Assembly (NCBI GenBank): GCA_020854115.1
Contig: JADZGC010000016.1
Span: 1-59,872, forward strand
Length of the DNA: 59,872 nucleotides
Direction of reading: 5' to 3'
From: a bacterium
GTDB lineage: Bacteria > Patescibacteriota > Saccharimonadia > CAILAD01 > GCA-016700035
A program made the position numbers and the translations under genes. The notes beneath the pieces were generated by a model. That model worked only from the letters and a program-made list of their open reading frames with translations. It was not told the DNA's origin and did no database searches. Positions 26,688 to 35,460 of the stretch are shown here, piece after piece. Within the stretch, counting starts at the first letter, position 1. Each line of letters starts with the position of its first letter.

Positions 26688-28238
26688 ATGCCAAAGGCAC
26701 CCAGGCGGCATCAACCCGCCGATTCGCATCAGCAACATCGCGCCGAAAGAATACCCTTTGCCCTGAGTAGCGAGCGGTCCTCGCAATCAATACCAGCCCT
26801 AACGGAGGAATCCCCTACCGATATGCCAAAACGCGACCAGTCAGTACGGCCGGACTTTGTCTATGATCCCGTTCATGACAAGCGCCATAATTTGCAGCGT
26901 TTCACACGCGAAAAGCCAAAGAAACCATGGTGGAAAAAAACTCTCATGGCCATACTTATCATCACTCTCATTTCGGGTGCTTGGTTTGCGTTCTTTGCCG
27001 TGCGCAATATCACGAAGATTGCACCAAATTTCTTCAAGTTTTCGCAGAAGCTCAAGGGTGAAGATGAAGGCCGCGTCAATATTCTCTTACTGGGTGTCGG
27101 CGACCCAGGCCACGAAGCAGCTGGCTTAAGCGATACTAACATTCTCGTCAGTGTAAATACAAAAGAGAATAAAGTCGCGTTGACATCCATCCCACGAGAT
27201 ACGCGCGTCAAAATTCCTGGCTATGGTTTTGCCAAAATCAATAATGCCAACGCCTATGGAGACATACCGCTTGCCAAACAGACCGTCAGCAATTTTCTCG
27301 ATGAGCCAATTCAATATTATATCCGCACTGACTTCACTGGCCTGAAACAAGCTGTGGATGCTGTGGGCGGTATCGAGATCAACAATAAGGACTACCTCTC
27401 CGACCCAGAGTATCCCTGCGACAATAATCAATGGCGCAGCTGTGGCTTCACGCTCAAACCAGGCACATACAAAGCCGATGGTGCACTGGCGCTCAAATAT
27501 GCTCGTTGTCGCAAAGGCACTTGTGGAGATGATTTCGGACGTGCAGCCCGACAGCAAGAAGTCCTCTCGGCCATTCGCTCTAAGGCTATGTCGGCCGGAA
27601 CTATTCTCAATCCAGCCAAACTCACTTCGCTCATTTCGGCAGCCGGCGATAATGTTCAAACTGATATGTCGGTAGGTGAAATCATGCGCCTCAATGAACT
27701 CACCAAAGACATCCCAAACGATCAATTCATCAATGTTGTACTTTCGCTCAAAGAGAATGGTTTCCTCAAGTCAGCTCCCGACGGAACATCAGATCTCGTA
27801 CCGGTTGATAGTACGCTTGCAGCTATTCAGACCTTTGAAGACAACATCTTCGCTTGGGGACCAATCTGGAAAGAAAACCCCTCAATCACTATTCAAAATG
27901 GAACTGCGGCGGCAGGCATAGGTGGTAAACTCCAAACTAAGTTCGAGAAAGATAAGTACCCAATCGCAATCTCTCAGGTCACAAATGCGCTTAACAAAGA
28001 TTATTCAACCACACGACTCTTCGACATGAGCTTGACCGACGCAAGCTCAACGCCGAAAAGCTCAAACTCCAGTGCGCGCGCGAGCAAGCCCAATACTCGG
28101 TCATACCTTGAAGGGTTATTAAAAGTGCAGGCAAGCGCACCAACTCCAGGGGTCAACTCTAGTAGCGATTTTGTAATCATCATCGGTAGCGACTACACAA
28201 ACTATCTGCAGATAGTAAGTCCAGCGCCAGTCCAATAA
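26688..28238 (+). CDS. LytR-CpsA-Psr family glycopolymer transferase
   Basis: Attaches anionic or other glycopolymers to peptidoglycan from lipid carriers. Cytosolic low-complexity arm (res 1-95), one membrane span (MAILIITLISGAWFAFF), LCP domain with LLLGVGDPG, SDTNILVSVN, SIPRDTRV and KINNANAYG, then a C-terminal LytR_C-like domain and Ser-rich linker. Start at 26688 is chosen because TATAAT (26675-26680) ends 7 nt upstream (leaderless); MPKRDQ at 26823 is the alternative. Confidence 0.9.
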   Translation: MPKAPRRHQPADSHQQHRAERIPFALSSERSSQSIPALTEESPTDMPKRDQSVRPDFVYDPVHDKRHNLQRFTREKPKKPWWKKTLMAILIITLISGAWFAFFAVRNITKIAPNFFKFSQKLKGEDEGRVNILLLGVGDPGHEAAGLSDTNILVSVNTKENKVALTSIPRDTRVKIPGYGFAKINNANAYGDIPLAKQTVSNFLDEPIQYYIRTDFTGLKQAVDAVGGIEINNKDYLSDPEYPCDNNQWRSCGFTLKPGTYKADGALALKYARCRKGTCGDDFGRAARQQEVLSAIRSKAMSAGTILNPAKLTSLISAAGDNVQTDMSVGEIMRLNELTKDIPNDQFINVVLSLKENGFLKSAPDGTSDLVPVDSTLAAIQTFEDNIFAWGPIWKENPSITIQNGTAAAGIGGKLQTKFEKDKYPIAISQVTNALNKDYSTTRLFDMSLTDASSTPKSSNSSARASKPNTRSYLEGLLKVQASAPTPGVNSSSDFVIIIGSDYTNYLQIVSPAPVQ

Positions 28239-28277
28239 TTTTCTCTCTTTGTTCGCAAGTCCAGGTATACTATAGCT

Positions 28278-29498
28278 ATGCCAAATAAGCCACACACTTC
28301 TCCTGCTGACTCACGACCAGAGTTTCGTCCGCTCGCCGATCGACTGCGACCGAGCTCGCTCAAAGAAATGGTCGGACAAAGCAAGGTCATCGGTAAAGGT
28401 CAATTCGTACGTGAACTCATCGAGCACGACGAGATCACTTCGATCATTTTTTGGGGACCACCAGGATGCGGCAAGACGACTCTGGCGCGCATCATCGCAG
28501 CGTCCGGCAATTATCATTTCGTCGAGATTTCAGCCGTCACTGCAGGTAAGGCAGATGTTCTCCGAGTGATCGAGGACGCGCGAGCGATGCAGAGACTCAA
28601 TACGCGCACGATTCTCTTCGTCGATGAAATTCATCGCTTCAATAAAGCCCAGCAAGACGCCTTTCTCCCTCACATAGAGAATGGGACTATCATCCTCATT
28701 GGCGCCACCACCGAGAACCCCAGCTTTGAGGTTATCACCCCACTCCTCTCGCGCAGCCGTGTCATTGTACTTGAAGGTCTCGATCACAAAGAACTGGTGA
28801 CCATTCTCAAACGTGCAACCAAGCTCTACCCACAACTCAAAGTCCAAACCAATGCTCTCGATGCCTTGGCGGATTTTGCAGCTGGCGATGCGCGAGCCGC
28901 ACTCAATGGCCTCGAGGCCGCAATCCAAGTGTCCCCCACTAAGTTGTCTGTGGAATCCGTTAAGCAAGCAATGCAACAGGTCAACTTAAGCTACGACAAG
29001 ACAGGCGACTTCCACTACAACCTTATCTCGGCATTCATTAAATCGATCCGCGGCAGTCACGTCGACGCCGCGCTCTACTACCTCTTCCGCATGCTCGACG
29101 CTGGCGAAGACCCGAAGTTTATTGCTCGACGCCTGATTATCCTTGCCTCGGAGGACATTGGTATGGCCGCCCCCGCAGCACTCAATCTCGCCACAAGCTG
29201 CTTTCTAGCTGTTGAGCGCGTTGGCTTGCCCGAATGCGAGTACCATCTCGCTCACACGACTGTAGCACTGGCAAAATCACCCAAGAGTCGCGCGGTTGCC
29301 GATGCGATGGGACGAGCCAAGAAAGCAGTTAGAAGTTACCCTGCAGCACAAGTCCCACTTGAGCTACGTAATGCCCCGACCAAACTCATGAAAGAACTCG
29401 GCTATGGCAAAAACTACAAATGGCAGGCTGACTTTCAAGCACCAGGAGGCTTCCTGCCGGAAGAGCTCACCGACGAACGTTTTTACTTTGACGATTAG
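28278..29498 (+). CDS. rarA: replication-associated recombination protein A
   Basis: AAA+ ATPase of the RarA/MgsA/WRNIP1 family acting at stalled forks. Walker A GPPGCGKTTLARII (res ~60-73), Walker B ILFVDEIHRFNKAQQDAFLP, sensor GATTENPSFEV, and the RarA-specific C-terminal tetramerisation region (SAFIKSIRGSHVDAALYYL, EDIGMA). Length 406 is normal. TATACT (28266-28271) ends 6 nt before ATG: leaderless. Confidence 0.96.
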   Translation: MPNKPHTSPADSRPEFRPLADRLRPSSLKEMVGQSKVIGKGQFVRELIEHDEITSIIFWGPPGCGKTTLARIIAASGNYHFVEISAVTAGKADVLRVIEDARAMQRLNTRTILFVDEIHRFNKAQQDAFLPHIENGTIILIGATTENPSFEVITPLLSRSRVIVLEGLDHKELVTILKRATKLYPQLKVQTNALDALADFAAGDARAALNGLEAAIQVSPTKLSVESVKQAMQQVNLSYDKTGDFHYNLISAFIKSIRGSHVDAALYYLFRMLDAGEDPKFIARRLIILASEDIGMAAPAALNLATSCFLAVERVGLPECEYHLAHTTVALAKSPKSRAVADAMGRAKKAVRSYPAAQVPLELRNAPTKLMKELGYGKNYKWQADFQAPGGFLPEELTDERFYFDD

Positions 29499-29516
29499 TG
29501 AGTGAGAAGGTATAAT
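29488..29516 (+). promoter_or_regulatory. strong promoter inside rarA 3' end
   Basis: TTGACG (29488-29493), 17-bp spacer, TATAAT (29511-29516). It overlaps the rarA stop and drives the tiny-ORF unit that follows. The octamer GTACCTAC (29526-29533) begins ~4 nt after the predicted start of transcription. Confidence 0.8.
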
Positions 29517-29543
29517 CCTCGCATCGTACCTACGAGAAGAGAT

Positions 29544-29615
29544 GTGGCAATATGCCGACGCAAACGTAAGTTCGTACACTACTCGCAGAAGATCAGCCTG
29601 GCCGGTGGGAGTTGA
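29544..29615 (+). CDS. 23-residue basic micro-ORF
   Basis: GTG start (29544) after GAGAAGAG; product is basic at the N-terminus (CRRKRKFVHYSQK). A TTG in the overlap TTGA (29612-29615) could start a second ~20-codon ORF ending at 29674. Support is positional (promoter, purine-rich RBS), so tentative. Confidence 0.35.
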   Translation: MAICRRKRKFVHYSQKISLAGGS

Positions 29616-29683
29616 GCCAGGCCATCATGGAGCTCTGCATGCCCAGCGAGACAGAGCTTGAGCGCGTACAGTAAGCCACTGAG

Positions 29684-29857
29684 ATGCATGTTCTGATGCT
29701 GCGCCACAACAAGCAGGAGCAGCTCACCGAAGAGGAGATGGAGAAGATTTTCGATTTTCTTCCACGACTGTACAGAGCTCATCACTACGGGGTGATCGAT
29801 GGCCGCAAGATCGAAGTCATAGTGACAGCTCGGCTGGGAGATCCGGTCGGTGGCTAA
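29684..29857 (+). CDS. 57-residue hypothetical protein
   Basis: ATG at 29684, TAA at 29855. Hydrophilic, with an acidic helix (QLTEEEMEKIFDFLPRLY) followed by a short beta-rich end (GVIDGRKIEVIVTARLG). Codon use resembles the GC-rich cassettes. Weak RBS (GAG). A terminator-like pairing AAGCAC/GTGCTTTTGT (29859-29907) follows. No family recognised. Confidence 0.5.
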   Translation: MHVLMLRHNKQEQLTEEEMEKIFDFLPRLYRAHHYGVIDGRKIEVIVTARLGDPVGG

Positions 29858-29956
29858 TAAGCACCAGGGCAAAGCTTGCTCCCGCCTGATAACGCTTGTG
29901 CTTTTGTGTCCTAGCGTCACCTGTTAGAATAAGTTTTCCGAGACATGGGGGTGTCA

Positions 29957-30223
29957 ATGAACCTACGCACACGAATCAATGCCGCCCGATCGATCTGGCA
30001 CTCATTCGACGTGGCCATGCGTGAGCAGCAAAAGAAAATGCGCCTAGTCAAGGACGCACACGATGACCATGCACTCCGCCGGTCGCCACAAGCACCACGC
30101 CAGAACTTCCTAGCGATCCATCCACGAGAGGCATATAACCTCGAGTGGCAGAGACGCGCTGCACTCAAGCGTGCTCGTTCGCGTCAATCGCTAGGCTCGT
30201 TCATTCGGCCGGGATCTCCGTGA
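29957..30223 (+). CDS. basic hypothetical protein, 88 aa
   Basis: Start MNLRTRINAARS chosen because GGGGGTG lies 4-5 nt upstream; TAGAAT (29925-29930) is a plausible -10. Arg/His-rich, no membrane segment, possibly nucleic-acid binding (inference from charge). No family recognised. Confidence 0.55.
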   Translation: MNLRTRINAARSIWHSFDVAMREQQKKMRLVKDAHDDHALRRSPQAPRQNFLAIHPREAYNLEWQRRAALKRARSRQSLGSFIRPGSP

Positions 30224-30233
30224 TCTCGGCTAT

Positions 30234-30947
30234 TTATATTAAGCCCTTGAGATATTTCTTACGTAGTCCCGGCTCAAATCGTTCGATCGCATACCGCAGC
30301 ATAGTCCGAGGCATGGCTTTGTATCTGTCACTTTCGCACAACCATGCCTCTTCTACGTCTTGTCCAACTCGCTTGCCAACTTCACGCAACATCCAACCAA
30401 CCGCTTTCTGAATCAGATCATGAGAATCATGTACTAGGATGGTTGCTACACTCAAAGCTAGCTCAGACTTGCCCTCGCAAATAGTATAGAAACAAGACAG
30501 CATGGCAATACGCCGCTCCCACAGGTCATCCGAACGAGCCAACTTCTCCAGCACCGGCAACGCGTTGCCACCCAGATGTGCGCCTACGATATAGCTGGCT
30601 GAGGAATCAACGAGGTCCCAATTATTTATGCGCTTCGTGTTCTTGAGATAAAACTCATATACAGCTTGCTTCTGATGCTCATCGCCTCGCTTGTACTGTT
30701 CGACCAGAATCAGGCAGGCGCACAATCGGACTTCATGATACTCACTCTGTAAGAGTTTCTTCACTTCTCGCAGGGGCAAAATCCGATACCTTCGAATGAG
30801 CTTCCGCTGATTAGGCACCGATACACCATAAAACTTGTCACCATGACCGTACTGCCCTGGCGCAGTCTTAAAAAACCATGCCGATGCCCGCGCCCTCTCA
30901 GAGGTTCCAATAGCTCGGAGTTCTGCCTTAAGCGCATCCGCACGCAT
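30234..30947 (-). CDS. DNA alkylation repair protein (AlkD-like HEAT repeats)
   Basis: Removes bulky or cationic alkylated bases with a HEAT-repeat fold. Family hallmarks: GVSVPNQRKLIRRY, EVRLCACLILVEQY, INNWDLVDSSASYIVGAHL (the conserved N-N-WDLVD), and ERRIAMLSCFYTI. The 237-residue length is typical. Five bp after the upstream TIGR03085-like gene. Confidence 0.93.
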   Translation of the reverse strand: MRADALKAELRAIGTSERARASAWFFKTAPGQYGHGDKFYGVSVPNQRKLIRRYRILPLREVKKLLQSEYHEVRLCACLILVEQYKRGDEHQKQAVYEFYLKNTKRINNWDLVDSSASYIVGAHLGGNALPVLEKLARSDDLWERRIAMLSCFYTICEGKSELALSVATILVHDSHDLIQKAVGWMLREVGKRVGQDVEEAWLCESDRYKAMPRTMLRYAIERFEPGLRKKYLKGLI

Positions 30948-30952
30948 ACGGC

Positions 30953-31600
30953 CTAGAGTCCAATCTGAGCGTGCTTGTAAATGTCGAGGGTCTTTTTGTC
31001 TCCATCGGCACGCACATCAGCCACACGACCGCGATTCATAAAGAGCAATATAAACTCAGGCGCTTCAGCTGTAAGTGTCAGTTCGTGTGGATCCGTTCCA
31101 CGTCCTCGTCGCGCCACATACACATCGCCAGTCAGGCTATCCACCAACGTCACACGCACTGATGGGTCGAGCTTGCGCAAACCCAAACGCGCCATGGCCG
31201 GCACGAAGCTCGCGAGGCCTGCGTAGAGATCGTCTGATATGTCACGAGTCCGCTTGAGCTGACCGCGCAAGATATCTTCGTTATGAACAAAAAATTCGAT
31301 CAAATTGTACCTGAAGTTTTTGCCCCGCCAAGGAATGTGTTCAATCTTGTCGATCAGTATCTGGTGGGCAGCGCTCTTTTGGGCACCAATCGCTTCATTA
31401 TGTCTGTCTGCCAGAGGTGGAAAAATGATGCCAATTCGCGCCAATAACGGACCTCCGTCACGCACAATAATATGCGCCACAAGATCCTCAATATCCCAGC
31501 CTTCACACAAGGTAGAAGTCTTCCACTGCTTGGGCTTAAGCTCTCGCAGAAGTTGGGCGAGATACATTCGCTCGGCAATAATGAGCTGTTCGTAATCCAT
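30953..31600 (-). CDS. TIGR03085-type DinB/maleylpyruvate-isomerase-fold protein
   Basis: Matches the actinobacterial 'metal-binding' family by AERMYLAQLLRELKP, TLCEGWDIEDLVAHI and NLIEFFVHNEDILRG; the His residues in AHI and HNED are the expected metal ligands. The fold is shared with mycothiol-dependent isomerases; the thiol here is unknown. Start MDYEQ at 31600 follows AAGGTAGG; the longer frame to 31954 is antisense of the GDPD gene. Confidence 0.8.
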   Translation of the reverse strand: MDYEQLIIAERMYLAQLLRELKPKQWKTSTLCEGWDIEDLVAHIIVRDGGPLLARIGIIFPPLADRHNEAIGAQKSAAHQILIDKIEHIPWRGKNFRYNLIEFFVHNEDILRGQLKRTRDISDDLYAGLASFVPAMARLGLRKLDPSVRVTLVDSLTGDVYVARRGRGTDPHELTLTAEAPEFILLFMNRGRVADVRADGDKKTLDIYKHAQIGL

Positions 31601-31675
31601 AGTTCCTACCTTCATACCAAGTGTACCATTTCGCTTATGACATATGTCGAGTAAAATATGGGCAAGTAACGCACT

Positions 31676-32431
31676 ATGAACTCTTTTTTCTCCCCCCTCA
31701 CCAGACCACTCATCATTGCGCACCGCGGCGCGTCTGGCGATGCCCCCGAGAATACCATGGCTGCATTCCGTGAAGCGATCAAACAAAAGGCCGATGCGAT
31801 CGAGCTTGATATACAGCTCACACGAGATAATCACCTTGCGGTTATTCATGATCACAGGATCGATCGTACCACCCGTGGTCGTGGGAGAGTAGCGAACCAA
31901 CTCCTGCACGAAATTCAAAGGCACTCGGCCGGGAGCTGGTTTGGCCCCGGTCATACCGCAGAGCGCGTCCCCACACTCGATCAGGTTTTTGCAGAATTTG
32001 GCACCAAAACCAACTATGTCGTCGAACTGAAATTTTATGAACCAAGGTATAAATATTTATCTGCACAAGCCGTAGCAACCGTCATGAAACACCAGCTACT
32101 TGACCACTGCTTATTTCTTTCATTTAGCCCCTTCATCCTACGAGCCATAAAGCACCTCCAGTCGAACGCGAAAACCTGTCTTGCCTTTCGTCCAGTCGGC
32201 GGCCTGCGACCGCCACGAGCCAGCCTCAAACATGCCGACAGCATTGCACTGGCTTCTCACTTCACCGACACACCCTATATTGAGAAGCTTCGCTCACTTA
32301 ATCTGCCGATCAATATTTGGGCGAAGACCCAGCGACACGAAGACTATAATCACGAAATAGCCATGGGGTCAGACATGATCACAACAAACCATCCCCGTAT
32401 ACTGCGAGAACACATTCGTGCCGCTAAATAA
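31676..32431 (+). CDS. glycerophosphodiester phosphodiesterase
   Basis: Hydrolyses glycerophosphodiesters to glycerol-3-phosphate. Active-site signature AHRGASGDAPENTMAAF, ELDIQLTRDNHLAVIHD and VVELKF are complete. No signal peptide, so cytosolic; 251 residues is normal. TAAAAT (31652-31657) gives a ~12-nt leader. Could recycle host-derived phospholipid head groups, given the parasitic lifestyle of relatives (inference). Confidence 0.93.
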   Translation: MNSFFSPLTRPLIIAHRGASGDAPENTMAAFREAIKQKADAIELDIQLTRDNHLAVIHDHRIDRTTRGRGRVANQLLHEIQRHSAGSWFGPGHTAERVPTLDQVFAEFGTKTNYVVELKFYEPRYKYLSAQAVATVMKHQLLDHCLFLSFSPFILRAIKHLQSNAKTCLAFRPVGGLRPPRASLKHADSIALASHFTDTPYIEKLRSLNLPINIWAKTQRHEDYNHEIAMGSDMITTNHPRILREHIRAAK

Positions 32432-33851
32432 GACCCGCTTTGAACGACTACCCTCCAAGTCACGTGGTAAGCACTTCATGCTTCTTGCTAGCTTCAGTGT
32501 AGCGCTTGTGCTTTTTATAGGTATTGGAATCTTTATTTATTTTCAGCACACGAGCAATGTCGAACCGCCAACATATACCGTCGTAACACGACCAAAGATA
32601 ACATACGCATTTGACGATATCCCTTCCGGACGACAGCCGGGTATCATCCAATTATTGAAGATATTAGCAGACCACCAAAACAAAGACCTTGCACCAAGCA
32701 AGACGGATGCAGCCGACATACTCGTTACCTCCATGCCGCACGACAACGATCTCGTTTTCACCACTTCAGGCAAGACGCAATTAAATAACATCACGAGCAG
32801 TGCGCCATTATCTACGACCACGGAGAAGTTTGGACTGCGACTAGCTGATGTCTCGCGCACTAAACCAGAGGACATCACAAAAGCGCTCGCACCCACCTAC
32901 TCGCCAGCTCCACCATCATGGACCTACCTCGCCGTAGGCGACATCATCCCCGCCCGTGACGTCTACACCTACTCGAAGCGATATGGCTTTCTCTACCCCT
33001 ATACCAAGGTCAGCGACACACTCAAGCAAGCCGATCTCACTGTTGCAAATGTGGAGACCACCATCGCCGATGGTCAGGCCAATGGCGAGGGCGCTGGCAT
33101 GATGGTTTTCACGGCACCAAGCCAAGCTTTCCAGGGCCTTGTTGAGTCGGGCATCGACGGTATTAATCTCGCAAATAATCATGCGATGAACGGTGGTGGT
33201 GCAAAAGTCACCGAAATGCTTGCTGGTCTCGATGCTCGCCAGATCGGGCACTTTGGCGTCAGCACCACAAATGGCGTAAATACCTGGGCTACCACAGTCA
33301 AAGGCATCAAGGTCACTCACCTGAGCTTTAACACTGTACCGGGCAGCATTGAACCTACAACAAGCACACCTGGAGCACGACGAATTTCACTCAAGCCATG
33401 GGGAAGCTTATCCGATAACGATATAGCCCTCGTGCAAGAGCAAATTAAAGCTGCTAAACAGTCATCCGATGTAGTCATCCCTTGGTTTCAATGGGGTACC
33501 GAATACACACATGATGCCAACGATGAACAACGCCGTCTCGCCCACGCCGCAATCGATGCCGGCGCCGAAGTCGTCATCGGCACTCACCCACACTGGACGC
33601 AAGGCATCGAGTGGTACAATGGCCACTTCATCGCTTATTCTCTCGGCAACTTTATCTTTGATCAAAACTGGAGCGACGAAACTCGACGCTCATTTACCGT
33701 CCAGCTTGCATTTACTGGCACGAAGGTCACTGGTGTACGACTCTTCCCTGCTTATATCGAGAATTGGGTGCAGCCCCGCTTCTTGGCGCCATCAGAGAGC
33801 CTGTATCAACAAATCCTTGCCGACATTGCTTCCCACTCCTGGTGGGAGTAG
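32418..33851 (+). CDS. CapA-family metallophosphatase-like protein
   Basis: Membrane-anchored (LLASFSVALVLFIGIGIFIYF near res 20-40) with a ~100-residue variable domain, then the PGA_cap fold: VGDIIPARD, ANVETTI, NLANNHAMNGG, GTHPHWTQGIEWYNG and YSLGNFIFD. The family is linked to poly-gamma-glutamate or surface-polymer export in other bacteria. GTG start overlapping the GDPD gene by 14 bp, so coupled. Confidence 0.9.
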   Translation: MPLNKTRFERLPSKSRGKHFMLLASFSVALVLFIGIGIFIYFQHTSNVEPPTYTVVTRPKITYAFDDIPSGRQPGIIQLLKILADHQNKDLAPSKTDAADILVTSMPHDNDLVFTTSGKTQLNNITSSAPLSTTTEKFGLRLADVSRTKPEDITKALAPTYSPAPPSWTYLAVGDIIPARDVYTYSKRYGFLYPYTKVSDTLKQADLTVANVETTIADGQANGEGAGMMVFTAPSQAFQGLVESGIDGINLANNHAMNGGGAKVTEMLAGLDARQIGHFGVSTTNGVNTWATTVKGIKVTHLSFNTVPGSIEPTTSTPGARRISLKPWGSLSDNDIALVQEQIKAAKQSSDVVIPWFQWGTEYTHDANDEQRRLAHAAIDAGAEVVIGTHPHWTQGIEWYNGHFIAYSLGNFIFDQNWSDETRRSFTVQLAFTGTKVTGVRLFPAYIENWVQPRFLAPSESLYQQILADIASHSWWE

Positions 33852-33870
33852 TACGACATCTGGCAGACAC

Positions 33871-33899
33871 TTGAAATTCTTACGCTAATCTGCTAGAAT
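33871..33899 (+). promoter_or_regulatory. promoter of secreted protein gene
   Basis: TTGAAA (33871-33876), 17 bp, TAGAAT (33894-33899). Confidence 0.8.
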
Positions 33900-33926
33900 A
33901 GTAGCTGTCACTCCTTTGTGACTCCT

Positions 33927-34517
33927 ATGAACAACACAACTCGACAAACATCAAAAAATCGCACAAACCCCTGGGTATTTGAAACATCTCAGGATAACGC
34001 ACTGATTGCAGCAGCTGTCATTTCTACGGCTCTTGTAGTGAGTGCGCTTTTTATTCCTCACTCCAGCACAAATGCTCAATCCACCAATGAGCTCAATCTA
34101 GAATCAGCCCACGCTCTCTGTATGCAAGCAAATACCGCAGCTGAATGTGACACACTAGTGCAAGCAATTACTAAGCAGAAGCCGAATCAGCTCCCAGGCG
34201 ACCCAGTACGCCCGTACAAGACATTCTCAAGCTGTCGTGACGCAGTTGATTACCTCTTCAGTGACCGTACAGACCACCAACGCGCGATTGGGGTCGTGTA
34301 CCGAGAATCTACCAACAATCCAAATGCGCGCCGACCTGGCAGCCAGTATGCCGGATGTGCACAGCTATCATCTACACTGCAAGCCACCTTCTTGCGTGGC
34401 CCGTGGAATGATGCATATTATAACGTCCTCGCGATGCGTGATGCGGTTGATGACCCACGCTGGGGCTGGTGCCATTGGGATCTTGTCAACTATTGTGAAT
34501 ACGGTGGCGAGTTCTAA
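33927..34517 (+). CDS. secreted lysozyme-fold-like protein
   Basis: 196 residues: N-terminal membrane/signal segment (ALIAAAVISTALVVSALFI), Cys-containing linker, and a C-terminal domain with YRESTNNPNARRPGSQYAGCAQL, i.e. the E-S..NP.A..GS..G..QL pattern of soluble lytic transglycosylase-like lysozyme folds with a candidate catalytic Glu. The many Cys suggest disulfides. ATG 33927 is preferred over GTG 33918. Likely acts on host or own peptidoglycan. Confidence 0.65.
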   Translation: MNNTTRQTSKNRTNPWVFETSQDNALIAAAVISTALVVSALFIPHSSTNAQSTNELNLESAHALCMQANTAAECDTLVQAITKQKPNQLPGDPVRPYKTFSSCRDAVDYLFSDRTDHQRAIGVVYRESTNNPNARRPGSQYAGCAQLSSTLQATFLRGPWNDAYYNVLAMRDAVDDPRWGWCHWDLVNYCEYGGEF

Positions 34518-34611
34518 GTATGATCTGGATTATCTCAATTCTTCGGCCCCAACTACCGATGACTCCAATTCGAGCACGCCATGGACCATAAGAATCTAGC
34601 CACAAATATAC

Positions 34612-34850
34612 TTGCAAAAAATTCGCAAATCTGTTAGAGTACATAAAGGTTGTCAAACCAGTCTGAATCCCTCAGGGAGTACACCAGTACGCAAACCTGA
34701 GAGACTGAGACCTTGAGCTTAGTCACGTTTAGAACCTCGATCCTATCGAGCCAGAAAATCGAGACGTGGTAAGGATAGCTCACAAGCTGACGACCAACCA
34801 AGAAGGAGGAGCAACCCCCGCTCCCCTGTGTACCTGGGAGGTTTCCCACC
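34612..34850 (+). promoter_or_regulatory. promoter plus ~200-nt leader of Rpf-like gene
   Basis: TTGCAA (34612-34617), 17 bp, TAGAGT (34635-34640). The leader contains CTCAGG..CCTGAG pairing near 34675-34703 and ends with hairpin TGGGA-GGTT-TCCCA (34835-34848) that buries the GGGAGG ribosome site 3 nt before ATG. No known riboswitch recognised; the c-di-AMP (ydaO) class common before rpf genes in Actinobacteria was considered but its conserved blocks are not visible. Region 34518-34611 shows nothing else. Confidence 0.6.
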
Positions 34851-35402
34851 ATGAGTACCCCAAAGAGGCCCCGAAGTAGTCGCTTGACTGCGCTACTCCT
34901 GATTGCCGTGCTCGGTATCTTCAGTAGCGCATGTCGATACCACCCCATCGACGGCTTCCCGCTGACAGACCTGCGAGCATTCAACGCTCTGCATGGCTCA
35001 AATGTGAGCCCCGAAGCCGCGAAGACAGCCTGCGAGACTGCCGACGCGACCCAGGGGCCTGGAACCTGTCAAAGGTTCATCGAGGCCATCAACACCGCCC
35101 GGCTGAACGAACTGGCTCGGGCCAAGTTCGCATCAATCGGCGGCCTGACGGACGCACAGCTGGCCCGATTGGCCAAATGTGAGTCCGGCGGCAACCCGCG
35201 TGCTCGCTCGAGTAGCGGTCGCTACACCGGCCTGTACCAGTTCGACCGAAGCACCTGGAACGGCGTGGCTCGGCGCATCGCCCCGGAATACATTGGCGTG
35301 CTGCCTGGCGACGCTCCGCCCTATGTGCAGCATGCCATGGCACGACGGCTCTACAAAGAGCGTGGCCGACGGCCTTGGCCGATCTGCGGTAGGCGCATCT
35401 GA
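34851..35402 (+). CDS. Rpf-like secreted transglycosylase, GC-rich cassette
   Basis: Lipoprotein-like signal (LTALLLIAVLGIFSSAC) followed by a ~90-residue helical linker and a resuscitation-promoting-factor-type domain: LAKCESGGNPRARSSSGRY, LYQFDRSTWN, with catalytic Glu in CESGGN. Should cleave peptidoglycan outside the cell. GC-rich codon use, strong leader and terminator place it with the other cassettes. It is the second lysozyme-fold secreted gene in tandem. Confidence 0.8.
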   Translation: MSTPKRPRSSRLTALLLIAVLGIFSSACRYHPIDGFPLTDLRAFNALHGSNVSPEAAKTACETADATQGPGTCQRFIEAINTARLNELARAKFASIGGLTDAQLARLAKCESGGNPRARSSSGRYTGLYQFDRSTWNGVARRIAPEYIGVLPGDAPPYVQHAMARRLYKERGRRPWPICGRRI

Positions 35403-35421
35403 TCCCTGGCGGGATCCTACA

Positions 35422-35460
35422 GGGTGAGAGGACGGCAACGTCCTCTCACCCTTCACTTTT
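35422..35460. terminator. 12-bp perfect stem terminator
   Basis: GGGTGAGAGGAC (35422-35433) / GTCCTCTCACCC (35440-35451), loop GGCAAC, then TTCACTTTT. Also lies 3' of convergent msrB. Confidence 0.93.

Noticed and set aside
29579-29920. 113-codon minus frame opposite the tiny-ORF unit
   Set aside because: Antisense to a promoter-driven plus-strand unit, no RBS, composition unlike a folded protein.
31601-31954. N-terminal extension of the TIGR03085-like protein
   Set aside because: It is antisense to the GDPD gene; the MDYEQ start has a Shine-Dalgarno and matches the family N-terminus.
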